From Phoronis australis (taxonomy: Eukaryota > Phoronida > Phoronidae): 64,000 nt of DNA. The notes under the pieces are model-generated. The model searched no databases. It was given only the letters and a program-made list of their open reading frames with translations, and was not told the origin of the DNA. Made by a program: the position numbers and the translations under genes. This document shows positions 40,001 to 45,350 of this stretch, piece after piece; the first letter of the stretch is position 1; every line of letters begins with the position of its first letter. The stretch is taken from assembly GCA_002633005.1 (NCBI GenBank), contig NMRA01000278.1, positions 176,048-240,047 on the forward strand, given 5' to 3'.

Positions 40001-40323
40001 CACGGATTTAGCTTATTTTTATAATGATTTTCAAAAATCTTTTGATGGGCATCGCTGTTCATTGCATGTGATGACGCTGCTCGTAACGCTCGATTAATTG
40101 TGTTCGTGTATGGTAATACATTTTAAATGAATTTTGCTGACCGAAATTACATGTAAAGCCAGACGCCTCCGGCTTAGCCTTGCACACAATAGTGGCCGGG
40201 GTATCTGAACCTCGACTAAAATGAAAAATTCATGTAATATATGCGTTTTATATTTTCAGCTCAAGCCAAAAGATGAAAAAACACAAGCTGAGTACGAATA
40301 TGGAGGACGAGCACGTTTTATAG
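4218..40323 (+). CDS. Gene A: VWDE-like type I membrane protein with lectin, EGF, D8C and VWD domains (26 exons, 5' end missing)
   Basis: Spliced coding sequence assembled by reading exons with GT-AG borders and matching phases; exon lengths total 4091 nt, giving one open frame of about 1362 residues and a TAG stop. Approximate domain order by residue: C-type lectin 1-131, three EGF 132-249, D8C module 250-396, Ig-like 418-523, beta-rich 523-614, VWD 641-846, cysteine/furin-site segment 847-952, C8-like 953-1050, EGF 1050-1080, IPT-like 1126-1211, two cysteine repeats 1211-1285, membrane helix about 1303-1330, basic tail. The order D8C, VWD, EGF and CxIxGxCY repeats resembles the VWDE family; the N-terminal lectin and the membrane anchor are additions I do not associate with vertebrate VWDE. 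A signal-peptide exon ending in phase 1 must lie upstream but was not found. Function is inferred only as adhesion or ligand binding at the cell surface. A paralogue lies inverted at 45932-63770. Confidence 0.85.
4812..4927. repeat. Foldback element with 40-bp arms
   Basis: The left arm starts GTCTCAGGTTTATGACAAGG and the right arm, reversed, starts GTCTCAGATTTCTGACATGG; arms match over about 40 bp including GGGCAAAACCTC. The spacer is about 36 bp. Probably a small MITE; lies in the first intron of gene A. Confidence 0.75.
4928..5870. other. Gene A intron 1 remainder, nothing recognised
   Basis: AT-rich intron without repeats or frames resembling known proteins. Confidence 0.5.
5871..5976 (+). 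CDS. Gene A exon 2: C-type lectin core
   Basis: Acceptor AG at 5869-5870 and donor gtgagt at 5977. Translates to [20 protein letters not shown], then [15 protein letters not shown]. The V-W-I-G-V-N-D string is the hallmark WIGL core of C-type lectin domains. It joins exon 1 in phase 0 and exon 3 in phase 1. Confidence 0.88.
6628..6756 (+). CDS. Gene A exon 3: end of C-type lectin domain
   Basis: Acceptor at 6626-6627 and donor at 6757. It reads [16 protein letters not shown], then [17 protein letters not shown], the closing W-D..C...F-x-F-x-C motif of the fold. The usual EPN or QPD sugar-binding triplet is absent (CANGD at the equivalent place) and the WND triplet is WYD, so classical calcium-dependent sugar binding is doubtful. 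Ends in phase 1, ready for EGF exons. Confidence 0.87.
7076..7243. repeat. Dispersed repeat family, copy 2 (inverted)
   Basis: Reverse-oriented relative of the 3866 and 49016 copies: GGGCAGATCCAGAATTTTGA at one end and GGGAGAATTTTAGGGGG at the other, with a run of G bases near 7188-7201. Confidence 0.7.
7244..7600. other. Intron sequence, nothing recognised
   Basis: Short frames on both strands only; no splice-bounded coding sequence matching the paralogue or known domains. Confidence 0.4.
7601..7740 (-). repeat. SINE-like dispersed repeat, body copy 3
   Basis: Carries CAGTCTTGCTTTTCTCGCGA and GGTCCTAGCGTTATTGAG as in the copies at 3553 and 29261. Confidence 0.6.
7741..9059. other. Gene A intron 3, first part
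   Basis: No exon-like or repeat signal recognised; contains A/T-rich runs such as the one near 8455-8466. Confidence 0.45.
9060..9287 (+). mobile_element. BEL/Pao-type retrotransposon polyprotein scrap
   Basis: An open stretch reads [20 protein letters not shown] then [11 protein letters not shown] and [17 protein letters not shown]. This resembles the BEL/Pao region before reverse transcriptase, with R-L ... N-P ... Y ... M and then W-Y-I-P-H-H-G-V ... K-I-R-V-V-F-D. Only about 75 codons survive, and the catalytic part is absent. Lies in gene A intron 3. Confidence 0.6.
9288..10908. other. Gene A intron 3, last part, nothing recognised
   Basis: Only short frames; no domain or repeat could be named. 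Confidence 0.45.
10909..11025 (+). CDS. Gene A exon 4: calcium-binding EGF domain 1
   Basis: A symmetric phase 1-1 exon of 117 nt encoding [16 protein letters not shown] and on to [12 protein letters not shown]. The D-x-N-E-C start, six cysteines and C-x-N-x-x-G-S-F spacing mark a calcium-binding EGF domain. Acceptor at 10907-10908, donor gtaaag at 11026. Confidence 0.93.
11520..11636 (+). CDS. Gene A exon 5: calcium-binding EGF domain 2
   Basis: Symmetric phase 1-1 exon of 117 nt. Reads [20 protein letters not shown], then [14 protein letters not shown], with all six cysteines and the calcium-binding D-V-D-E-C. Acceptor tttttcag, donor gtgcgt. Confidence 0.93.
12209..12373. repeat. 33-bp minisatellite, five copies
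   Basis: Unit GCCGAGCCAGTTACTTGAAT plus AGAGGCCACGTCA repeated exactly five times, with one substitution in copy four (GACTAG). Because 33 is a multiple of three, open frames run through it on both strands; these are not taken as genes. Confidence 0.95.
12374..13610. other. Gene A intron 5, last part, nothing recognised
   Basis: Contains overlapping open frames at 12854-13253 on both strands, without known motifs or splice support. Confidence 0.4.
13611..13727 (+). CDS. Gene A exon 6: calcium-binding EGF domain 3
   Basis: Third symmetric 117-nt exon. Reads [20 protein letters not shown], then [14 protein letters not shown]. The equal length and phase of exons 4-6 point to duplication of a single EGF exon. 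Confidence 0.93.
13989..14141 (+). CDS. Gene A exon 7: D8C module, part 1
   Basis: Acceptor ttttttag, donor gtaata, phase 1-1, 51 codons. Reads [20 protein letters not shown], then [10 protein letters not shown]. The pattern C-x-(S/T)-x-x-x-L ... C-D-x-x-L matches the start of the uromodulin/GP2 D8C module, and the next exon continues with the expected W-Y-x-F. Confidence 0.87.
14492..14611 (+). CDS. Gene A exon 8: D8C module, part 2
   Basis: Acceptor caag at 14490-14491, donor gtgagg. Completes GWYFFGG, then [19 protein letters not shown], which matches the D8C core G-W-Y-R-F ... M-P-x-x-C-V-x-x-x-x-C-G-T-x-x-P-x-W-L known from uromodulin, GP2 and VWDE. A run of nine G bases follows the donor. 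Confidence 0.9.
15224..15391 (+). CDS. Gene A exon 9: D8C module, part 3
   Basis: Acceptor atcctag, donor gtacag. Reads [19 protein letters not shown], then ERCYAAYCF. This is the C-terminal half of D8C (G-I-V-x-R-x-A-C ... C-C ... C-x-x-A-Y-C). The same 168-nt exon opens gene B at 63603-63770. Confidence 0.92.
15757..16478. mobile_element. Non-autonomous hAT-like DNA transposon with long inverted repeats
   Basis: Terminal inverted repeats of about 72 bp at 15757-15828 and 16406-16478, both starting CACAGGCGCTTGGGTTTATC. The octamer CTTTAAAC stands directly outside each end, an 8-bp target-site duplication as made by hAT transposases. There is no transposase frame in the 575-bp interior. It lies in the gene A intron between exons 9 and 10; arms are nearly identical, so it is fairly young. 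Confidence 0.85.
16677..16739 (+). CDS. Gene A exon 10: short cysteine linker
   Basis: A 63-nt phase 1-1 exon reading [20 protein letters not shown], supported by the same-length gene B exon at 62811-62873 with GDHSLCPPGQVSPTGFTPGC. Without the paralogue this exon would be easy to miss. It links D8C to the Ig-like segment. Confidence 0.85.
17116..17348 (+). CDS. Gene A exon 11: Ig-like segment, part 1
   Basis: Acceptor ggcag, donor gtatgg, phase 1 to 0, 233 nt as in gene B. Reads [20 protein letters not shown], then NFTCNV, then VNIVWLAGD. The F-x-C ... V-W-L-x-G pattern with a later C in the next exon suggests an Ig-like fold. Two N-glycosylation sequons (NVT, NFT) are seen. Confidence 0.85.
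17876..17959 (+). CDS. Gene A exon 12: Ig-like segment, part 2
   Basis: Acceptor tttgtag, phase 0-0, 84 nt. Reads [20 protein letters not shown], matching gene [20 protein letters not shown]. The donor is gttggt, a weak GT site compared with gtaagt in gene B. ISCKA supplies the second cysteine expected for an Ig-like pair. Confidence 0.82.
17960..18626. other. Gene A intron 12, nothing recognised
   Basis: No repeat or coding signal identified. Confidence 0.4.
18627..18899 (+). CDS. Gene A exon 13: beta-rich VWDE-type segment
   Basis: Acceptor aacag, donor gtaagt, 91 codons, same length as gene B. Reads [20 protein letters not shown], then [17 protein letters not shown], then [10 protein letters not shown] region of this kind (P-L-D-I-x-x-x-V-P, C ... 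C-G) precedes the VWD domain in VWDE-like proteins; the fold is not named here. Confidence 0.87.
18900..19686. other. Gene A intron 13, nothing recognised
   Basis: AT-rich intron without recognisable content. Confidence 0.4.
19687..19767 (+). CDS. Gene A exon 14: short linker before VWD
   Basis: Phase 0-0 exon of 81 nt between AAACAG and gtaaag. Reads [20 protein letters not shown] then IK. The gene B counterpart at 58642-58734 is 93 nt and weakly similar (RSVRLRT ... LPEIK), making this the least conserved internal exon. Confidence 0.78.
20469..20598 (-). mobile_element. 130-bp element with inverted ends around a tRNA-like core
   Basis: Ends CACGCCACATGTGGCC and GGCCACAGGTGGCGTG are inverted repeats that extend through CGACCTAA. 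On the minus strand the core carries TGTTCGAGTCC, a good B box, after AGTGTCTTCACGGTGAGC. It may be a tRNA-derived SINE captured in, or mimicking, an inverted-repeat element. Confidence 0.6.
20599..22296. other. Gene A intron 14, nothing recognised
   Basis: Frames at 21573-22059 and 22135-22443 lack domain similarity; the last overlaps true exon 15 only at its end. Confidence 0.4.
22297..22376 (+). CDS. Gene A exon 15: start of VWD domain
   Basis: Acceptor cttacag, donor gtacgt, 80 nt, phase 0 to 2. Reads [20 protein letters not shown] then MTSFDG. The usual VWD start G-D-P-H-Y-x-T-F-D-G appears as [10 protein letters not shown], so the glycine of GDPH is asparagine in this protein and in gene B. 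Confidence 0.9.
23271..23334 (+). CDS. Gene A exon 16: VWD domain, part 2
   Basis: Acceptor tttcacacag, donor gtactt, 64 nt. Reads [20 protein letters not shown] then E, the F-D-G-x-x-Y-x-x-x-x-x-G-x-F-V-L-Y strand typical of VWD domains. Confidence 0.9.
23600..23814. repeat. 38-bp tandem repeat, about 5.5 copies
   Basis: Unit GTATTTTTAACAAGAACTTA then AATCAGAATCTCTTGCAC, alternating with a variant starting TATCTGTAATAATAACTTAA. Confidence 0.9.
24035..24390. repeat. 178-bp direct duplication across an ambiguous base
   Basis: CAAAAATGTCGTGTAAAATA starts at 24035 and again at 24213, and the two copies match to the GAGAGA tract with only a few changes. The only N of the window, at 24212, lies exactly at the junction after a G run. 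Probably an assembly seam rather than biology. Confidence 0.9.
24373..24460. repeat. GA/G-rich simple sequence
   Basis: Purine-rich stretch of GAGAGG and GGGGGA units following the duplicated block. Confidence 0.85.
24819..25049 (+). CDS. Gene A exon 17: VWD domain, part 3
   Basis: Acceptor attcatag, donor gtaggt, 77 codons, phase 0-0, same length as gene B. Reads [20 protein letters not shown], then [17 protein letters not shown], then [11 protein letters not shown]. The C-x-C-A pair followed by alternating hydrophobic strands fits the middle of VWD. Confidence 0.92.
25050..26547. other. Gene A intron 17, first part, nothing recognised
   Basis: AT-rich, no exon-like sequence between the two VWD exons, in agreement with the intron phase. 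Confidence 0.45.
26548..26655. repeat. Degenerate 24-bp tandem repeat
   Basis: About four copies of TGCCCTCTGACAGACTGTCT plus GATG, with a diverged third unit. Confidence 0.8.
26834..27495. mobile_element. Inverted-repeat DNA element flanked by TA
   Basis: Arms of about 58 bp start TGGAACGCC and share CACCTTGTGACGGGTCTTTT. A TA dinucleotide flanks each end (26834-26835 and 27494-27495), as in Tc1/mariner-type insertions. No transposase is encoded, so it is a non-autonomous copy. Confidence 0.75.
27865..27957. repeat. 48-bp direct tandem duplication
   Basis: CACTGTGTTGGTGTG and TATGTTTTTATTGGAGTTAA then GAGCTACAACA occur twice in a row with one change. Confidence 0.85.
28040..28094. repeat. 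CA microsatellite
   Basis: Run of CA dinucleotides with a few G and A interruptions. Confidence 0.95.
28607..28845 (+). CDS. Gene A exon 18: VWD domain, end
   Basis: Acceptor gtttag, donor gtaacg, 239 nt. Reads [20 protein letters not shown], then [19 protein letters not shown], then FTESW. T-E-G-L-C-G-x-Y-D-x-D-x-x-N-D is the conserved VWD ending (normally G-L-C-G-N-F-N-G ... N-D-F), and F-T-E-S-W-R is the usual domain exit. Confidence 0.94.
29261..29412 (-). repeat. SINE-like dispersed repeat, body copy 4
   Basis: Carries GATCTCGCGAAGTCTTGCTT, TTTAGCGAGGTCCTAGCG, closely matching 3640-3690. An internal CGCTAGGACCTA is duplicated at 29280-29302. Confidence 0.65.
29844..30162 (+). CDS. Gene A exon 19: cysteine segment, furin-type site, acidic DYDESDY segment
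   Basis: Acceptor attctag, donor gtgagt, 319 nt. Reads [16 protein letters not shown], then [11 protein letters not shown], then [17 protein letters not shown], then [15 protein letters not shown] at 30043-30054 fits the furin consensus R-X-(K/R)-R. The acidic tyrosine-rich stretch after it is typical of sulphated tyrosines. Gene B has RRRR and the same DYDESDY. Confidence 0.9.
31000..31072 (-). mobile_element. tRNA-like sequence, probably a SINE head
   Basis: On the minus strand TGGTGTAGTGGTAAAG is an A box (31048-31063) and GGTTCGAATCC a B box (31010-31020) at tRNA spacing. The stems do not close into a clean cloverleaf, so a tRNA-derived SINE or tRNA pseudogene is more likely than a working tRNA. 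Confidence 0.6.
31609..31744. repeat. Foldback element with 52-bp arms
   Basis: Left arm GTATAAATAGATTATTACAT to TTATCTAGAGCC is the reverse complement of 31691-31744 with a few small indels; loop 31661-31690. A related half copy is at 37048-37110. Lies in the gene A intron between the two furin-site exons. Confidence 0.85.
31963..32112 (+). CDS. Gene A exon 20: second furin-type site and C8-like segment, part 1
   Basis: Acceptor ctttcag, donor gtacga, 50 codons, same length as gene B. Starts [20 protein letters not shown], then [23 protein letters not shown] at 31966-31977 is a second furin-type site. Y-C ... C ... A-C-V-x-D recalls the C8-like segment after VWD domains. Confidence 0.9.
32350..32539 (+). 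CDS. Gene A exon 21: C8-like segment, end, and start of EGF
   Basis: Acceptor ttacttag, donor gtatgt, 190 nt. Reads [20 protein letters not shown], then [20 protein letters not shown], then [16 protein letters not shown] begins a short EGF domain that is split across the next intron. Confidence 0.9.
33119..33300 (+). CDS. Gene A exon 22: end of EGF and linker
   Basis: Acceptor atttcag, donor gtgatc, 182 nt. Reads [20 protein letters not shown], then [15 protein letters not shown], then [14 protein letters not shown]-x-x-x-F-x-G-x-D-C completes the EGF. Very close to gene B, where most residues are identical. Confidence 0.92.
33720..34880. repeat. Degenerate CTAGTTTCACTAG-rich tract, part 1
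   Basis: Words such as TTCACTAGTTT, TTTGCTAGTT, and TTTCGCTAG recur every 10-25 bp over more than 1 kb, without a strict period. Looks like a very old short-unit satellite. Frames through it are not genes. Confidence 0.7.
34881..35640. other. Spacer in gene A intron 22
   Basis: Holds the 44-bp direct repeat at 35185-35272; otherwise nothing recognised. Confidence 0.45.
35185..35272. repeat. 44-bp direct tandem repeat, two exact copies
   Basis: CGGATCAGACACTGGATTCT to GATCTCGATCAA is repeated head to tail without change, so the duplication is recent. Confidence 0.95.
35641..36000. repeat. Degenerate CTAGTTTCACTAG-rich tract, part 2
   Basis: Same word family as 33720-34880 (TTTCACTAGTTTCTCTAGTT and similar) after a 760-bp break. 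Confidence 0.7.
36463..36717 (+). CDS. Gene A exon 23: IPT-like 'SNDG' segment
   Basis: Acceptor actctcag, donor gtaagt, 85 codons, phase 0-0. Reads [15 protein letters not shown], then [20 protein letters not shown], then [14 protein letters not shown]. The V-S-N-D-G-x-x-x-S motif followed by C-x-x-C is characteristic of the region before the cysteine repeats in VWDE-like proteins. Confidence 0.9.
37048..37110. repeat. Half copy of the 31609 foldback family
   Basis: AGATTATTACATGACGAAGT, CGTTATTTCCCGTAATCCAG and AGTGGATTTT match the reverse of the right arm and loop of 31609-31744. Confidence 0.75.
37595..37817 (+). CDS. Gene A exon 24: two CxIxGxCY cysteine repeats
   Basis: Acceptor tttacag, donor gtgagc, 223 nt, phase 0 to 1. 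Contains two repeats, [14 protein letters not shown] ... [13 protein letters not shown] and [15 protein letters not shown] ... [13 protein letters not shown]. The matching gene B exon (361 nt) carries three repeats, so one repeat was lost here or gained there inside a single exon. Confidence 0.9.
37818..38753. other. Gene A intron 24, nothing recognised
   Basis: No extra cysteine-repeat exon was found although gene B has three repeats; the flanking phases (1 and 1) need none. Confidence 0.5.
38754..38925 (+). CDS. Gene A exon 25: transmembrane helix
   Basis: Acceptor ttccag, donor gtaagt, 172 nt as in gene B. Reads [20 protein letters not shown], then [20 protein letters not shown], then [12 protein letters not shown] hydrophobic stretch of about 25 residues with glycine and alanine, followed by positively charged RSRKR, indicates a single-pass type I membrane anchor. 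Confidence 0.9.
38926..40259. other. Gene A last intron, nothing recognised
   Basis: Only unsupported frames; separates the membrane helix from the tail exon. Confidence 0.45.
40260..40323 (+). CDS. Gene A exon 26: cytoplasmic tail and stop
   Basis: Acceptor tattttcag, phase 2. Reads [20 protein letters not shown] followed by TAG at 40321-40323. A short basic tail ending in an acidic patch and a hydrophobic V-L. No AATAAA poly(A) signal is evident in the next several hundred bases. Confidence 0.8.
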
Positions 40324-40711
40324 GCGAATCGATGAACGTCGAATACATATAGCTAGTATTAATTACATTCTATAGTATTGACTGGTTATCTATCGGGACT
40401 GAGATGTTTCTTAAAAATTTGTTTGACAAAAGATTACAGCAGCATTTCGTGTTCATGGTTACACAAACTTTGCATGAAAGGTTTGTTACGCGATAAGTCA
40501 TGGCATTCATACTACTGTAACCATGGTCTTAAAAGTTGTTAATGATGTCAAAATCTTTTTTCTTGCATGAGAAAAAATATTTTTGGGTTGGAAATGTGCT
40601 GGTATGGGACTGGTACAGGGTCCATGTTGCCGGATTTCTTGTTCTCGGTACTTGAACAAAATGGCATGCAAGATGTTCGGATGTTTTCTGTGCGCAAAAT
40701 TGTTGGTTTTC
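40324..40711. other. 3' flank of gene A
   Basis: Should hold the 3' untranslated region; no clear AATAAA signal is visible. Confidence 0.4.
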
Positions 40712-40936
40712 GTTTTGTGCATGATTACATATAATATACTCTATTGGTTAGTAAGTGTTTTGTGCATAATTACATATAATATACTCTATCGGTTAGTAAG
40801 TGTTTTGTGCATAATTACATATAATATACTCTATCGGTTAGTAAGTGTTTTGTGCATAATTACATATAATACACTCTATCGGTTAGTAAGTGTTTTGTGC
40901 ATAATTACATATAATATATTCTATCGGTTAGTAAGT
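40712..40936. repeat. 45-bp minisatellite, five copies
   Basis: Unit GTTTTGTGCATAATTACATA then TAATATACTCTATCGGTTAGTAAGT, copies starting at 40712, 40757, 40802, 40847 and 40892. Because 45 is a multiple of three, a frame of 138 codons spans it, but it has no start context or homology. Confidence 0.95.
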
Positions 40937-41395
40937 GTTTGTCGTACGACGTCAACTGTACTTCGTCATCTTGAAGTTGACCAAAATAATCAAGTTTAGC
41001 GAATATTATTCAATCTTTGCCAATAACATTCAAGCTTGGTCAATATTATTCAAGTATTTCATCCTTGCTACCATTAACAGTTAAGAGTGTCTGCATGTCC
41101 CAGTCAAGCAAATGCTCTTAATCTGGGAATGTCAAGATTTAAAATTGGTATCTGTAATTGTCTCTTACGTTGACCAAACTCCTAAAATGAGACTTAGCAG
41201 GGTCAAAAATCAAGCAATTCGTCGTGACAACTTTGTCGCCAATCTTGCTCAGAAACTTAACCATGTGCCACTGAAAAGTTTAGTACTGCAAGTCTTTTTA
41301 AAATTTATGTATGGACAGATACAAATACACCGTGTGCTTTGACAAATGGCAATTCACCACAGACCAAAGTGTATGTCAGTCAGTATTTATATTAC

Positions 41396-41672
41396 TCGTA
41401 ATTTACGAACACAAGCACACATAGCTCAAACCAGAGGCCCCGTCATATTCCTGGGCAATATCATCCAGAACAAAAAGATATATCTACATACCAAAAACCA
41501 TTTAAGGTTAAAAAACTGCCAACAGTTTTGGTGTTTTTGTTGACTACTTTTTGCAGATTTAGAACACAAGCACGTGTAGCTCAACTTAGAGGCCTCGTAA
41601 AAATGCCGGGCAACAATAGAACAAAATACGATACATGTACATTTATGTCTAGATACCAAAAGCTTTTAAAAT
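41396..41672. repeat. Diverged direct duplication of about 120 bp
   Basis: Both halves (from about 41396 and 41558) share GAACACAAGCAC, TAGCTCAA, AGAGGCC.CGT, GGGCAA and ACATACCAAAA-like words in the same order. Confidence 0.55.
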
Positions 41673-42002
41673 TTCAGTCCACTTTCCTTTCCGAGGATCC
41701 CGTGTTTTTTTTCGTATTATTGTTGTAAAAACAGTAAAAATAAGAAAGCCAATGTTTTGTGGTTCAAATACGGCGTGCAGAGAAGTCAACGATATGCTGT
41801 CGTAGTGGTAAGAATGTTAATATTCTTTGAATACGACAGAACTGTATGTATGAAAATAAACGTTAATGTGATTCGAGATTGTATGTTCATGAAAATGTTC
41901 GAGAGGTCATAACACGACAAATTTATTAAAAGCACTGAAATTTTGAGCAAAAAGTAATTTTCATTCATCACGAAGGTGTATTCAGTCTTTCAAAAAACCA
42001 AC

Positions 42003-42383
42003 CTGGGCCCGGGCTCTAATGTTATTACTGGAAACTGAACTCGAAATTATGTTTTGCATTTTCTACTCTACTTTTGTGCTAACTAAAGATAAGTGTTTAT
42101 TATTCTATGCTCGAGTACATAGTGACTTACGTGGATAATTTTTAGTCCTAGTTTGCAATTGATAAACCCAACATTAAAGCTGAAAATCGAGTTTGAACTC
42201 GAAATTTCGAGTTTTTACTTAAGTTTGTTGCTCGAATATAAGGGTCATCAAGCGCAAATTTGGACTAGAAGCTCACATTCTAATAATCACTTAATTTGAG
42301 AACGCACAAAAATAGCAGAGAAATTGCAAAAACTATTTTCGAGTTCGTTTCGAGTACAAAGATTAGAACCCGAGCCCTGAGAT
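42003..42383. mobile_element. Small decayed hAT-like inverted-repeat element
   Basis: The left end CTGGGCCCGGGCTCTAAT and the reversed right end CAGGGCTCGGGTTCTAAT form inverted repeats of about 18 bp; CAGGG starts are common in hAT elements. Internal TCGAGTTT words recur. No target duplication survives. Confidence 0.5.
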
Positions 42384-43129
42384 GTTGGAAGTGTCACTGT
42401 AAAAAGTACGGTGCCATGCGCCGGCTTCCGCCTCTGCCATTGCATTGATATTCGTACGACTGTGTTTGGTGGGAGGACTTCCGGTTCCGCCTCGTTGTAT
42501 TGTCGGCTGCGAGTTAAACTCGTTAAACTTAAACTCATTGTCTAGTTTATCTGGCACTAAGTGTTTAAAAACAAATGCTATAATTTGTTAAACTATTCAA
42601 ATTTAAAGAACAACTAATCAATTTTTTTAAAAAGGTCAGAAATGTTTTAAATAAAATACATATGCTCACACACGCAAATTATTAGAAATGTCCGATAGAT
42701 ATCCAAACACATCCATGTGTGTTTGTTTACACATGAGTACAGGACACACAATCTAACTTTTAAGTAATTCTAACACATGACGCCTTTTCTAGAAAACGTG
42801 CTCTTCTTGCCTGGGCAGTTTGTGGCGGGTGGTCTCTTGACTTGACCTAACAAAAAATACAAATTAATAGATTACATGGAAGTATTTCAAACTGAATCAA
42901 CGTTACGGTATGTAGTCATGGTCCCAGATCTTTTCAGGAAATTTCAAGATAGGTTTCGTGAGTACTTTGTCAAGAATTGTATCTTGATGACTATGTTTAT
43001 GTTAGTATAGCGACCGCTAACGGCCACTGTGACTGTCAATAACTTGACTCCTCTCACTGACCACATATTCCTGTAACCACGTGTTCCTTCAGCTATATAT
43101 AATTCGTATTAGCTTAGTTGTCTGATCTA

Positions 43130-45230
43130 CCGTAACATCTACAATGTACTGAAAAGACGCCTCGAAAACGCTGTCAAACAGGACAAAAGGCAATCGTACA
43201 TGCAGTTCTGTGAATCTCTAAATGTGGAAAGGGGCAAAGGTTTTTGGCAGGCCTATAAGTGGATTACAGGCACGGGCACTCGCAAACACTAGAGTGCAAA
43301 ACCACTAATTAGTATGACAACAAAACTGCCTCCTCTAATACAGACAAGGCCACAGTGTTTGCCAAAACTCTAGAGAAAACTCACAGAATGCACGAAGGCC
43401 CGATCTTCTGCAATATGACAAAACGCCTTGTGGACCACGCATTGGTTCGAAAAGCAAACCTGTTCAAGACCATTAACACAATTACGAGATGATCACGAAA
43501 TTCTTTCTGAAATAACGCCAATTGAGATTAATTGTAATAAAAAACAGCAGCCCAGGAAGCAATTGCATCGACGTTCTGACACAGTGTCCGCTATCTTTCA
43601 ATGGTAGACTAGCCGAGATATCCAACTGGAGTCTTACTATAGGCCACTTTCTCAAACTGTGGAAAAGCGCACTGGGTGTCATGATACCCACACCAAACAA
43701 AGACCACTCTAACCCGGCCAACTACCGCCCAATCAGTCTGCTATCATGCATTGGCAAAGCGTTCGAACGAATCCTCACGAATAGAATCAATGCAGAACTG
43801 GATTCTAAAGGCTTCTTTAGCAGCTGGCAGAGAGCCAGTGGGAAAAAATCGTGAAGGAACCGAACACATCCATAGACTCATAGCTCAAGGCAAAACGGTT
43901 ACGGGCAAACACTGTTGCACCGGAGCCATAATGTTAGACGTGGAAAAAGCCATTGGCTCTGTATGGCATGACGGCATGAGATACAAACTCTCCAATCTAG
44001 GTCTACCAGAAAAAGTGGTTAGACTCCTGTCATCTTTCCTGAGAGACAGATGCATCTCAGTCAGCTGGGCCAATCTGTTTCGCAACCAGTGAAACTGAGG
44101 GCCGACACCCCCAGGGGTCCGTTCTAAGTCCGTTGCTATTTTTGATCTATGTCAACGACCTACCAGTTCACCCACGGGGCAAAGTCCAGATATCCCTGAG
44201 TTCTCCGGCGATCTCGGGTTCTGAACAAGTGACAAGCGAGAGACAGTTGTCCAAGCACGCCTCCAGCGCGGGGCACTATCAAAACTGGAGGACTGGTGCT
44301 CCATCTGGAGCATCAAACTCAATGCCCCAAAATCACAGGTCATCCTGTTCCATCGCAAACGCAAACTGCGACCGCTCAGTCAATCATTATTTGGTGTCAG
44401 GCTCACACCAAAAGCAGAGGCCACTCTGCTAGGGGTAACCCTTGATCAAAGAATCACCCTACGATCTCACGTCGCAGGCGTGTGTGACCGTGCCACAACC
44501 AGAGTCAAGCTTATGTATTGATTGAAGGGCACAGGGTGGGGCGCTAGGAGCGACTGCCTACTACAGATCTACAAAATGTTTATCAGACCCCTATTCGAAT
44601 ACGACGCAATCGATATTTCAACCTGTGCTCCTTCCACAATCGAAAAACTACAGAGAGTACAAAACTGGGCGCTGAGAATTGCTCTCGGATAGCCCAGACA
44701 TTCCCGAAGTGACATATTACACGAGCTCGCCGGAATGCCGACTGTCTCCGACAGGCTGCAGTCACTCCGCGAATCCACACTAAGCCGCATTTCCGTGACA
44801 AGCCTGTTCCAGGAGCACCCGGGTCCTTGCCCTGCTCAACTGCATGGTAAAAACTGTCCCGACGGGGCAGTATAAAGACAACCGAACTTTAGTGGCAAGC
44901 ATGTACCAGGAGTACCAAGGGTTCGGACCCTGCGCTACTAGTAACTGTTCGACGAGGCGACGGGGCAGTATAAAAACATCCAAAAAACACAGCTTCATAC
45001 CATACTAGTAACTGTCACGACAGGGCAGTATAAAGACAACCAAGGACTAGCATGACAGCTGTTGCCATTAAGCCGGCTTCATGCAAATCAAAATCTAATC
45101 TGTTGCCATTAAACCAGCTTCATACCCAAGATGTCAATAACGCTGTTGCCATCCAGCCAGCGTCCCGTCTCCACAAGAAGAACATCACCGCCTTCCAACT
45201 GGGCCCTGCCGCTCGACCCACGTCCACACC
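43130..45230 (+). mobile_element. Dead jockey/CR1-type LINE, 5' truncated
   Basis: Reverse-transcriptase motifs appear in order in shifting frames: NPANYRPISLLSCIGKAFER (43711), EGTEHIHRLI (43857), IMLDVEKAIGSVWHDG (43932), LPEKVVRLLSSFLRDR (44002), LFLIYVNDLP (44136), LLGVTLDQRITLRSHV (44431), IRPLFEYDA (44584). The catalytic F-A-D-D reads F-S-G-D and A-F-D-S-V is A-I-G-S-V. Several frameshifts and stops (for example 44090, 44519, 44690) show it is inactive. No endonuclease part is seen. The 3' tail has repeated GGGCAGTATAAAGACAACC and CTGTTGCCATTAA units. It separates the two paralogues. Confidence 0.85.
44852..45165 (+). repeat. Repeated units in the LINE 3' tail
   Basis: ACGGGGCAGTATAAAGACAA-like units near 44860, 44956 and 45018, then CTGTTGCCATTAAGCCGGCT-like units near 45059, 45100 and 45142. 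Such short tandem units are usual at LINE 3' ends. Confidence 0.75.
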
Positions 45231-45350
45231 AAGCACAGCGAGTACAGAAGGCGAGATCGCCAGATCTAGCGAAGCTGTCCGAGGGCTTCGCCCTCATCTA
45301 CTATACTCTCAGTATTCTGGTATCCAGCCTCGTCGTTCGTTTTCCTATAG

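Noticed and set aside
40583-40999. 138-codon frame as a repeat protein gene
   Set aside because: Openness is explained by the 45-bp period; kept only as a low-interest observation.
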